The notes beneath the pieces are model-generated. The model did not search any database. It was not told the origin of the DNA and saw only the letters and a list, made by a program, of their open reading frames with translations. A program made the position numbers and the translations under genes. A stretch of 5,309 bases of DNA, taken from positions 1 through 5,309 of the forward strand of contig JAJZVE010000383.1 of assembly GCA_021845835.1 (NCBI GenBank). The letters run 5' to 3'. Below, in pieces: positions 1 through 5,309 of the stretch (position 1 is the stretch's first letter; each line of letters begins with the position of its first letter). The stretch comes from Pseudomonadota bacterium (GTDB taxonomy: Bacteria > Pseudomonadota > Alphaproteobacteria > Acetobacterales > Acetobacteraceae).

Positions 1-456
1 CCTGCGGCGGCGGCGCCGCGGCTGGCGTCGTTCCGCGACGTGGTGGCGCTGGCGGGGGCAGAGCGGCAGGCGATGCTGCACGCGCATCTGCTGCATTCGG
101 TGCATCTGGTGCGCTTCGCCCCGCCGGTGATCGAATTGCATCCGGAGGCGGACGCGCCGCGCGATCTGGCCGCCAAACTCGCCGCGTGGCTCAGCGATGC
201 CACCGGCACGCGCTGGACCATCGCGCTTTCCACCGCGCCGGGCGAGCCGACGCTGGCCGAGCAGGGGGCGGCGGCGGCCTCGGCGCGCCGCTCGGCGGCG
301 GCCGGGCATCCGCTGGTGCGCGCGATCCTCGAAGCATTTCCGGGCGCGCGCATCGAGGCGGTGCATGACGCGGCGGCCGATGCCTACGGCCTGCCGGCCG
401 CGGTGCCGGAGGAGGCGCCGCCGGCCGACGAGCTGCCCGAGGAATGGGAGAACTGA
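1..456 (+). CDS. dnaX: DNA polymerase III subunit gamma/tau, C-terminal part (5' truncated by window edge)
   Basis: This is the last 151 codons of the clamp-loader subunit, which loads the beta sliding clamp and, as tau, bridges polymerase cores at the replication fork. The AAA+ ATPase part lies off the left edge; frame 1 is open from base 1. What is visible is the C-terminal domain typical of alphaproteobacterial DnaX: FRDVVALA at residues 11-18, TGTRW at 68-72, GEPTLAEQ at 81-88, and [14 protein letters not shown] at 103-116. An acidic, proline-rich tail ends in EEWEN. The stop is TGA at 454-456, and ybaB begins one base later. The next two genes, ybaB and recR, are its classic partners, which supports the call. 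Family assignment is from remembered motifs, not a search. A GTG at 40 could be read as a start but is internal to the domain, so it is not the real one. Confidence 0.9.
   Translation, partial: PAAAAPRLASFRDVVALAGAERQAMLHAHLLHSVHLVRFAPPVIELHPEADAPRDLAAKLAAWLSDATGTRWTIALSTAPGEPTLAEQGAAAASARRSAAAGHPLVRAILEAFPGARIEAVHDAAADAYGLPAAVPEEAPPADELPEEWEN
446..450 (+). promoter_or_regulatory. Ribosome binding site of ybaB
   Basis: GGGAG lies 7 bases before the ATG at 458, inside the last codons of dnaX. It fixes the ybaB start against the longer in-frame opening that runs back into dnaX as far as 197. Confidence 0.6.
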
Positions 457-457
457 G

Positions 458-781
458 ATGAAGAACCTCGCCGGCCTGATGAAGCAGGCCACGCAGATGC
501 AGAAGAAGATGGAGGAGATGCAGTCCCGGCTGGAAAGCCTGGACATCGAGGGCAACGCCGGCGCCGGCATGGTCAGCGTGACGCTGAGCGGCAAGGGCGA
601 GCTGAAATCGGTGCGCATCGACCCCAGGCTCGCCGATCCCGCCGAGATGGAGATGCTGCAGGACCTGCTGGTCGCCGCCCACGCCGAGGCGCGCCGCAAG
701 ATGGAGGCGACCGCGGCCGAGGAGATGCAGAAGGTGACGGGCGGGCTGAACCTGCCGCCGGGGATGAAGCTGCCGTTCTGA
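458..781 (+). CDS. ybaB: YbaB/EbfC family nucleoid-associated DNA-binding protein
   Basis: This 107-residue protein matches the usual family length of about 100-110. Family members form dimers that bind DNA and associate with the nucleoid; the exact role is unsettled, though linkage to recR suggests a connection with recombination or repair. The N-terminus ([20 protein letters not shown], 1-20) is a Met/Gln/Lys-rich amphipathic helix. It is followed by the core beta strands with [20 protein letters not shown] (37-56), a second helix rich in Ala, Glu and Arg (62-92), and the common C-terminal [12 protein letters not shown] tail (95-107). The start follows the dnaX stop by one base and has a GGGAG ribosome site. 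The stop TGA (779-781) shares its last base with the recR ATG, indicating translational coupling. The family assignment is very secure. Confidence 0.96.
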   Translation: MKNLAGLMKQATQMQKKMEEMQSRLESLDIEGNAGAGMVSVTLSGKGELKSVRIDPRLADPAEMEMLQDLLVAAHAEARRKMEATAAEEMQKVTGGLNLPPGMKLPF

Positions 782-1374
782 TGGGCGGCGAGGAGGTCGA
801 GCGGCTGATCGGCCTGCTCGCGAAACTGCCCGGCCTCGGCCCGCGCAGCGCCCGCCGCGTCGCGCTCAGGCTGCTGCAGCAGCCGCAGACCCGCATGCTG
901 CCGCTCGCCGCCGCGCTGGCCGATGCCGCGCGCGCGGTGCGGTGCTGCGGCCAGTGCGGCAACCTCGACAGCACCGACCCGTGCGCCATCTGCGCCGACC
1001 CGCACCGCGACCGCGCCGCGGTGTGCGTGGTGGAGGGGGTGGGCGATCTGTGGGCGCTGGAGCGGGCGGGGGTGTATCGCGGCCTGTATCACGTACTCGG
1101 CGGCACGCTGTCCGCACTCGCCGGCACCGGGCCGGACGACCTGAACCTCGCCCCGCTGCTGGCGCGGCTGCAGGCCGGCGGGGTGGCGGAGGTGATCCTG
1201 GCGTTGGGCGCGACCGTCGATGGCGCGGCGACGGCGCACTGGCTGACCGAGCGCATCGCGCCGTTCGGTGCTAAGGTGACGCGAGTCGGGCAAGGCGTGC
1301 CGATCGGCGGCGCGCTGGAGGTGCTCGACGACGGCACGCTGGCGGCGGCGCTGCGGGGGAGGCGACCATTCTGA
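781..1374 (+). CDS. recR: Recombination mediator protein RecR
   Basis: RecR works with RecO (and RecF) to load RecA on SSB-coated single-stranded DNA during gap repair. Its 197 residues are the usual length of about 200. Domains in order: a helix-hairpin-helix with LAKLPGLGPRSARR (13-26); a zinc finger with C56-x2-C59 and C68-x2-C71; a Toprim domain beginning VCVVEG (81-86) with acidic E85 and D89 and running through GPDD (117-120) and ATVDGAATAHWL (144-155); and the C-terminal GVPIGGALEVLDDGTL (172-187), the conserved end of the family. All four zinc ligands are present and no domain is broken. The start overlaps the ybaB stop by one base and its own ribosome site is weak, so translation probably depends on coupling. 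The stop TGA (1372-1374) shares its last base with the next gene's ATG. Confidence 0.97.
   Translation: MGGEEVERLIGLLAKLPGLGPRSARRVALRLLQQPQTRMLPLAAALADAARAVRCCGQCGNLDSTDPCAICADPHRDRAAVCVVEGVGDLWALERAGVYRGLYHVLGGTLSALAGTGPDDLNLAPLLARLQAGGVAEVILALGATVDGAATAHWLTERIAPFGAKVTRVGQGVPIGGALEVLDDGTLAAALRGRRPF
1355..1362 (+). promoter_or_regulatory. Ribosome binding site of the MFS transporter gene
   Basis: GGGGGAGG sits within the last codons of recR, 11 bases before the ATG at 1374. It supports that ATG as the start and gives this gene its own initiation site as well as coupling to recR. Confidence 0.55.
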
Positions 1375-2765
1375 TGCAGGAACGCGCCCACACCGCTGCA
1401 GCAATCACGGCGCGGCTCGATCGCCTGCCGCCGACGCGGCACATATGGACGCTGGTGGTGCTGCTCTCGGTCGGCGGCTGCTTCGAGCTGTACGACCTGC
1501 TGATGACCGCCTATGTCAGCCCCGGCCTGATCCGTTCCGGGGTGTTCCACGCCGGCAGCAAGGGGCTGTTCGGCCTGACCGACCAGGCCGCGTTCGCCTC
1601 CATCACCTTCGCCGGGCTGTTCGTGGCGACCATCGGCCTCGGCCATGTCGCCGACCGCTACGGGCGCCGCGTCATCTTCACCTGGTCGCTGCTGTGGTAT
1701 TCGGCGGCAACCCTGGTCATGGCGACGCGGCAGACCGCGCTCGGCGTCGATCTGTGGCGCTTCATCGCGGCGCTGGGCGTCGGCGTGGAACTGGTCACGA
1801 TCGACACCTACCTCGCCGAACTGGTGCCCAAGCGTCTGCGCGGGCGCGCGTTCATCGTCAACCAGTCGATCCAGTTCTGCTCCATGCCGCTGGCGGCGCT
1901 GATGGGCTGGATTTTCGCGCCGATCGATCCGTTCGGCATCGCCGGCTGGCGCTTCGTCGCCGCCTTCCCGGCGCTGGCCGCGATCGCGGTGTGGTTCATC
2001 CGCCGCGCCGTGCCGGAAAGCCCGCGCTGGCTCGCCCAGCAGGGACGCGGCGCCGAGGCCGACCGCATCGCCGCGGCGATCGAGGCGAAGGTCGCCGCCG
2101 AAGCGCGCACGGTGCTGCCGCCGCCCGAACCGGCGCCGGCGGAGGAGGAGCGGAGCGGCGGCACGCTGGCCGAGATCTGGGTGCCGCCGTACCGGCGGCG
2201 GACGATCATGCTGATCGTGTTCAATCTTTGTCAGTCGATCGGATACTATGGGTTCAACAACTGGGTGCCCGCGCTGCTCGCAGCGCAGGGCGCGACCTTC
2301 AACCGGAGTCTTGAATACTCCTTCATGATCGCCCTCGCCAGCCCGACGCTGCCGTTGCTGTTCTACCGCTGGACCGATCGCACCGAGCGGAAGTGGCAGC
2401 TGGTGGCGGCGGCCTGCGGCATCGGCAGCTTCGGCGCGCTGTTCACGCTGTCCGCCGCGCCGGCCTGGCTGGTGTTCTGCGGCATCGGCATCACCACGGC
2501 CAGCAACCTGATGTCCTATGCGTTCCACGCCTATCAGCCGGAATTGTTCCCCACCCGCGTGCGCGCCCGCGCGGTTGGCTTCGTCTATTCGTTCAGCCGG
2601 CTGTCCACCGTGTTCAGCAGCTTCATGATCGCGTTCTTCCTGGCGCATTTCGGCACGCCGGGCGTGTTCGCCTTCATCGGCGCGGCGATGCTGGTCGTGG
2701 TGGTGGCGATCGGCGCGTTCGGGCCGCGCACGCGCGGGCTCGCGCTGGAGGAGATTTCGCAGTGA
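1374..2765 (+). CDS. MFS transporter, sugar-porter/metabolite:H+ symporter type
   Basis: A 463-residue integral inner-membrane protein, the usual length for a 12-helix MFS permease. Helix 1 starts near residue 24. The helix 2-3 loop carries the MFS signature GHVADRYGRR (90-99), and helix 4 has RFIAALGVGVELVTIDTYLAEL (129-150, quoted in pieces: RFIAALGVG, then VELVTIDTYLAEL). After helix 6 comes PESPRWL (214-220), seen in sugar-porter-like families. A cytoplasmic loop of about 60 residues (212-272) is rich in Ala, Pro and Glu. The second half has YQPELFPTRVRARAVGF (387-403) and a GPRTRGLALEEIS end (450-462), again like the sugar-porter/SV2-type branch. Asp41 and Glu38 in helix 1 are candidate proton-coupling residues (inference). 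The substrate is unknown; sugars, organic acids and aromatic acids are all possible for this branch. It overlaps recR by one base and is followed directly by a hairpin, so it probably ends the upstream operon. Confidence 0.9.
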   Translation: MQERAHTAAAITARLDRLPPTRHIWTLVVLLSVGGCFELYDLLMTAYVSPGLIRSGVFHAGSKGLFGLTDQAAFASITFAGLFVATIGLGHVADRYGRRVIFTWSLLWYSAATLVMATRQTALGVDLWRFIAALGVGVELVTIDTYLAELVPKRLRGRAFIVNQSIQFCSMPLAALMGWIFAPIDPFGIAGWRFVAAFPALAAIAVWFIRRAVPESPRWLAQQGRGAEADRIAAAIEAKVAAEARTVLPPPEPAPAEEERSGGTLAEIWVPPYRRRTIMLIVFNLCQSIGYYGFNNWVPALLAAQGATFNRSLEYSFMIALASPTLPLLFYRWTDRTERKWQLVAAACGIGSFGALFTLSAAPAWLVFCGIGITTASNLMSYAFHAYQPELFPTRVRARAVGFVYSFSRLSTVFSSFMIAFFLAHFGTPGVFAFIGAAMLVVVVAIGAFGPRTRGLALEEISQ

Positions 2766-2784
2766 GCCGCCAGCATCTGGCGGC
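2766..2784 (+). terminator. Hairpin directly after the MFS stop codon; possible terminator or mRNA 3' end
   Basis: GCCGCCAG (2766-2773) pairs perfectly with CTGGCGGC (2777-2784) around a 3-base CAT loop. The stem starts at the first base after the TGA at 2763-2765. No T run follows (the next bases are GTCCGACAATCCG), so it is not a standard intrinsic terminator. It may be a weak terminator, a Rho-associated 3' end, or an mRNA-protecting hairpin. The hairpin is directly visible; the role is inferred from its position between two functionally unrelated gene groups. Confidence 0.4.
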
Positions 2785-2819
2785 GTCCGACAATCCGTGC
2801 AAGATGGCAGCAAAGTGGC

Positions 2820-2829
2820 AAGGAGGAGG
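2820..2829 (+). promoter_or_regulatory. Strong ribosome binding site that fixes the binding-protein start
   Basis: AAGGAGG (2820-2826) and an overlapping AGGAGG (2824-2829) match the 16S anti-Shine-Dalgarno sequence in two registers, 9 and 6 bases before the ATG at 2836. This selects 2836 over the in-frame ATG at 2797, which would add 13 residues (including an RRRKR run) ahead of the signal peptide. It is the strongest ribosome site in the window, fitting a highly expressed binding protein. Confidence 0.8.
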
Positions 2830-2835
2830 AAACGG

Positions 2836-4077
2836 ATGCGCAGGCAAGGTTGGGTGCGCCCGATGCTGTTCGCCGGCGTGGCGGGCATCGCGCTGGCGAC
2901 GGCGGCGCGGGCGGAGGAGCCGATCCGCATCGGCGTGATCGGTGAGGAATCGGCGGTTGCCGGCGCCTCGCTCACCAAGGCGGCGCAGATGGCCGCCGAC
3001 GACATCAACGCGCAGGGCGGCGTCAACGGGCGCAAGGTCGAGGTCATTACCTACGACGACCATTCCTCCGCCGCCGACGGCGTGCGCGCGTTCCAGCGCG
3101 CGGTCAACCAGGACCACGTGATCGCCGTCATCGCGAGCTACATCAGCGAAGTGGTGCTGGCGATCGAGCCGTGGTCGGCGCGGCTGCACATGCCCTTCAT
3201 CACGCCCGGCGCCGCCAGCAACGAAATCTCCAGGCAGGTCGCCAAGGACTACGACCACTTCAAGTACACGTTCCACGGCTGGCTCACTTCCGCCTTCATC
3301 GCGCAGTCGATCTGCGACGCCGAGCACGACATCCTGGTCGAGCCGCTGCACATGAAAACGGCCGTGGTGATGAGCGAGGATGCGGCCTGGACCACGCCGC
3401 TTGACGCCCGCTACCTGGAATGCCTGCCCAGGGCGGGGCTGCAGGTGCTCGACCACATCCGCTTCAATCCGGACACCACCGACTTCACCCCGATCTTCCG
3501 CCAGATCGAGGAGAAGCATCCGGACGTCATCATCACCGGCATCAGCCATGTCGGCGTGCAGCCGACGGTGCAGTGGCACGACCAGCAGGTGCCGATCCCG
3601 ATGGCCGGGCAGAGTTCGCAGGCGACGACCAGCACGTTCTGGAAGGACACCAACGGCGCCGCGAACGGCGTCATCACCGCCAGCGCCGCCACGCCCGGCG
3701 TCGCGCTGACGGCGCTGACCATCCCGTTCAGCGAAGCCTACCGCAAGCGCTTCGGCGACTCGCCGTCCTACACGGGTTATACCTCGTACGACATGGTCCA
3801 CATCATCGCCGAGGCGGTGCAGCGCGCCGGATCGACCGATGCGGACAAGCTGGTCGAGGCGCTGGAAAAGACCGACCATCTCGGCACCGTCGGCCGCGAG
3901 CAGTTCTACGGCCGCGACAACCCGTTCACGCACGCGCTGAAATACGGCCAGGGGCTGGTCACCGGCGTGACGTTCCAGTGGCAGGACGGCAAGCAGGTGA
4001 CGCTGTGGCCCGCCGACAAGGCCAACGGCAAGGTGAAATTCCCATCCTTCATCAAGCTGCCGCAGGCGACGAACTGA
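2836..4077 (+). CDS. Branched-chain amino acid type ABC transporter, periplasmic substrate-binding protein (LivJ/LivK-like)
   Basis: This protein captures substrate in the periplasm and delivers it to the LivH/LivM-type permease encoded next. It has 413 residues, near the usual 370-420. A Sec signal peptide is clear: basic MRRQGWVR, a hydrophobic core (about 9-22), and likely cleavage after ARA at residue 26. There is no lipobox cysteine, so the protein should be soluble. The mature part begins with the type I periplasmic-binding fold pattern PIRIGVIG (29-36), then AAQMAADDINAQGGVNGRKV (49-68) and the strand VEVITYDDHSS (68-78). PFITPGAAS (120-128), TGYTSYDM (313-320) and the C-terminal GREQFYGRDNPF region (353-364) also fit the family. 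The only two cysteines in the protein, C160 and C196, could form a disulfide (inference). The substrate is not readable: this family also binds amides, urea, and aromatic or organic acids. Start 2836 was chosen on the ribosome site and signal peptide. Confidence 0.92.
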   Translation: MRRQGWVRPMLFAGVAGIALATAARAEEPIRIGVIGEESAVAGASLTKAAQMAADDINAQGGVNGRKVEVITYDDHSSAADGVRAFQRAVNQDHVIAVIASYISEVVLAIEPWSARLHMPFITPGAASNEISRQVAKDYDHFKYTFHGWLTSAFIAQSICDAEHDILVEPLHMKTAVVMSEDAAWTTPLDARYLECLPRAGLQVLDHIRFNPDTTDFTPIFRQIEEKHPDVIITGISHVGVQPTVQWHDQQVPIPMAGQSSQATTSTFWKDTNGAANGVITASAATPGVALTALTIPFSEAYRKRFGDSPSYTGYTSYDMVHIIAEAVQRAGSTDADKLVEALEKTDHLGTVGREQFYGRDNPFTHALKYGQGLVTGVTFQWQDGKQVTLWPADKANGKVKFPSFIKLPQATN

Positions 4078-4112
4078 GCTTGCGGCGGCGCCCCCCTCTG
4101 GCATGATGACGG

Positions 4113-4139
4113 CGGCCCGGGCCCGACCGGCCCGGGCCG
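4113..4139 (+). promoter_or_regulatory. Strong GC hairpin between binding-protein and permease genes
   Basis: CGGCCCGGGCC (4113-4123) pairs perfectly with GGCCCGGGCCG (4129-4139) around a 5-base loop CGACC, giving an 11-bp all-GC stem. The inner 10-mer GGCCCGGGCC is itself a palindrome, so it appears as a direct and an inverted repeat at once (4114-4123 and 4129-4138). No T run follows; the livH-like ribosome site lies about a dozen bases downstream. Hairpins in this position in binding-protein operons (for example malE-malF) protect the upstream mRNA or reduce read-through, so the binding protein is made in excess. That role is inferred here. Confidence 0.55.
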
Positions 4140-4158
4140 ACTTGCGAGCGAGAGGTTC

Positions 4159-5034
4159 ATGCTGGCACTGCAGATCCTGATCGACGGCTTCGCCATCAGC
4201 GCGCTCTACGGCCTGGCCGCGGTCGGCTTCACGCTGATGTTCGGCGTCTGCGGCGTGCTCAACCTCGCGCATGGCGGCATCATGGTGATCGCGGCGCTGA
4301 TCGGCTGGCTGGCCGCGGGCACGCTCGGCCTCGGTTCCTGGCTCGGCAGCCTGGTCGGCGTGCTGGCGGCGCTGGTCGCCGCCTACGCCACCTATTTCGT
4401 CGTGGTGCGGCCGATCCAGCACTCGCGCGCGATCCCGCGCGAGGAGACGGAGATCTTCGTGCTCACCGGCACGCTGCTCTGGGGCATCATGATCCAGGTC
4501 GGCATGGCGTGGCTGTTCACCGACAATCCGGTGACGATCCGGCCGCTGATCGGCGGCGTGGTCAATCTGGTCGGGGTGCGCACGCCGACCAACGAATTGC
4601 TGATCGCGGCGCTGAGCTGGGCGGCGATCGGCCTGCTGTGGCTGCTGGTGAACCGCACGCGCGCGGGCAAGGCGCTGCTGGCGGCGTCGATCAATCCGCG
4701 CGGCCTCGTCTTGCTCGGCTTCGAGCTCGACCGCATCTACCTGCTGGTGTGGACCATCTACGGCGTGCTGGCGGGCATCGCCGGCGTGCTGCTGGCATCC
4801 TTCCTCGGTGTCGGCACCAGCAATGTCGGGCCGCTGACCGCGAGCGCGTTTTCCATCGTCATCATGGGCGGCCTCGGCAGCGTGTCCGGTTCGCTGGTCG
4901 CGGCCTATGTCGTCGGCTATCTGGAGACCTTCACCGCCTACATGATCGCGCCGACGCTGCGGCCGATCCCGGCGCTGATCCTGCTGGTGCTGGTCGTCTA
5001 TGTGCGCCCGCAAGGGCTGCTCGGGCGGAGGTAG
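4159..5034 (+). CDS. livH: Branched-chain amino acid type ABC transporter permease, LivH-like
   Basis: One of the two inner-membrane permease subunits that form the translocation path of a HAAT-family importer. Its 291 residues fit the usual 285-310, with about eight hydrophobic segments. The family hallmark near the N-terminus is present: ALYGLAAVGFTLMFGVCGVL (15-34) followed by NLAHGG (35-40). Further typical parts are VRPI (83-86), YGVLAGIAGVLLASF (201-215), IVIMGGLGSVSGSLVAAYVV (233-252) and the end LVVYVRPQGLLGRR (278-291). The cytoplasmic loop that normally meets the ATPase reads RTRAGKALLAASINPRGLVL (166-185, then LGFELDR), which departs from the usual R-A-x-x-(E/D)-x-x-x-A-x-x-x-GI pattern. 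The ATG at 4159 has a GAGAGG-like site (4150-4155) at a short spacing of 3 bases, so initiation may be modest. The symbol is by family resemblance; the substrate is not established. Confidence 0.93.
   Translation: MLALQILIDGFAISALYGLAAVGFTLMFGVCGVLNLAHGGIMVIAALIGWLAAGTLGLGSWLGSLVGVLAALVAAYATYFVVVRPIQHSRAIPREETEIFVLTGTLLWGIMIQVGMAWLFTDNPVTIRPLIGGVVNLVGVRTPTNELLIAALSWAAIGLLWLLVNRTRAGKALLAASINPRGLVLLGFELDRIYLLVWTIYGVLAGIAGVLLASFLGVGTSNVGPLTASAFSIVIMGGLGSVSGSLVAAYVVGYLETFTAYMIAPTLRPIPALILLVLVVYVRPQGLLGRR
5027..5031 (+). promoter_or_regulatory. Ribosome binding site of the LivM-like permease gene
   Basis: GGAGG lies in the final codons of the LivH-like gene, 7 bases before the ATG at 5039, so ribosomes finishing the upstream gene can restart here. 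Confidence 0.65.
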
Positions 5035-5038
5035 GCCG

Positions 5039-5309
5039 ATGACCCGCATCCTGCGCGCCCCCGCCGCCTGGATCGTGCTGCTGCTGCTGGCGCTCGCGGT
5101 CACGCTGCCGTGGTGGGTGTCCGCCTACATCCTCGGCGTGCTCACCGTCGCCTACTATTTCGGCGTGTTCGCGATGGCGTGGGACCTGCTGTTCGGCTTC
5201 GCGGGCGAGGTGAACTTCGGCCCCACCTTCCTGATCGGCCTCGGCGCCTACACCGCCGGCATCCTGGACAATGCGCTGCATCCGCCGATCGTGGTGTGCG
5301 TTGCCGCCG
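5039..5309 (+). CDS. livM: Branched-chain amino acid type ABC transporter permease, LivM-like, N-terminal part (3' truncated by window edge)
   Basis: The second permease subunit, pairing with the LivH-like protein. Ninety codons are visible of an expected 300-400, and the frame is open to the right edge. It starts MTRILRAPAAW, followed by two hydrophobic stretches (about 11-28 and 29-50). Then comes the family's conserved segment AMAWDLLFGFAGEVNFGPTF (45-64) and LIGLGAYTAGIL (65-76). The most common form of that segment is G-x-x-G-x-x-S-x-G-H-A-A-F-x-x-x-G-A-Y; here the SLGHAAFF part reads NFGPTFLI, a divergent version. The start lies 4 bases after the upstream TAG and has a good GGAGG site, so the two permeases are translationally linked. 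LivG- and LivF-type ATPase genes are expected downstream. Confidence 0.88.
   Translation, partial: MTRILRAPAAWIVLLLLALAVTLPWWVSAYILGVLTVAYYFGVFAMAWDLLFGFAGEVNFGPTFLIGLGAYTAGILDNALHPPIVVCVAA

Noticed and set aside
197..457. 5' extension of the ybaB frame back into dnaX
   Set aside because: The extension is an Arg/Pro-rich shadow of dnaX. The protein from 458 has the normal YbaB length and N-terminus with a good ribosome site.
2805..2820. Sigma-54-like promoter: TGGCA, then GG-N10-GC spacing, before the binding-protein gene
   Set aside because: The spacing fits, but the -12 element is TGGCA instead of TTGCA. The start site would fall near 2831, after the strong ribosome site at 2820-2829, which would remove that site from the mRNA.
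2797..2835. Upstream in-frame ATG for the binding-protein gene
   Set aside because: It would place 13 extra residues ahead of a complete signal peptide and lacks a ribosome site, whereas the ATG at 2836 has the best one in the window.
1089..3047. Long open frame on the minus strand (652 codons), antisense to recR, the MFS gene and the start of the binding-protein gene
   Set aside because: It crosses three well-supported genes, and its translation is a low-complexity Arg/Gln/His/Asp-rich string with no domain pattern. High third-position GC in the + strand genes leaves antisense frames free of stops.
4103..4180. 25-codon small open frame in the gap, running through the hairpin and overlapping the LivH-like start
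   Set aside because: It has no ribosome site (the preceding bases are C-rich), and an Arg/Ala-rich product is expected by chance in this composition. A leader-peptide role would need conservation data.
2674..5103. Very long open frame on the minus strand (809 codons) antisense to the ABC transporter genes
   Set aside because: Same cause: composition shadow of GC-rich + strand genes that have clear signal peptide, family motifs and ribosome sites. The translation is repetitive and charge-rich without recognisable domains.

Overview
The window is a GC-rich stretch of bacterial chromosome with every supported gene on the + strand. The DnaX tail, of the type found in alphaproteobacteria, and the dnaX-ybaB-recR order followed by transporter genes point to a high-GC alphaproteobacterium. 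Rhodospirillales or Acetobacteraceae is a reasonable guess, but it rests on composition and protein style, not on a search. I see no mobile element, CRISPR array, tRNA, rRNA or prophage gene.

Region 1 (1-1374) is a conserved DNA replication and repair block: the 3' end of dnaX (DNA polymerase III gamma/tau), a YbaB/EbfC nucleoid-associated protein, and recR. ybaB starts 1 base after the dnaX stop codon, and recR overlaps ybaB by one base, so the three are probably translated from one mRNA.

Region 2 (1374-2765) is a 12-helix major facilitator superfamily (MFS) transporter whose ATG shares one base with the recR stop codon. It therefore looks like the last gene of the replication/repair operon, although its function is unrelated. 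A perfect 8-bp hairpin follows its stop codon directly.

Region 3 (2836-5309, running off the right edge) starts a branched-chain amino acid type (LivJ/H/M-like, HAAT family) ABC importer: a secreted periplasmic binding protein, the LivH-like permease, and the first 90 codons of the LivM-like permease. The ATPases (LivG and LivF) are expected beyond the right edge. A strong 11-bp GC hairpin lies between the binding-protein and permease genes, where it could help keep binding-protein mRNA in excess over permease mRNA. The substrate cannot be read from the sequence.

The two gaps between genes (70 and 81 bases) are both short, and each holds one hairpin. Nothing here looks like an undescribed system. 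The most useful second-look items are the two hairpins, the coupling of an MFS gene to recR, and the divergent signature motifs in the two permeases.
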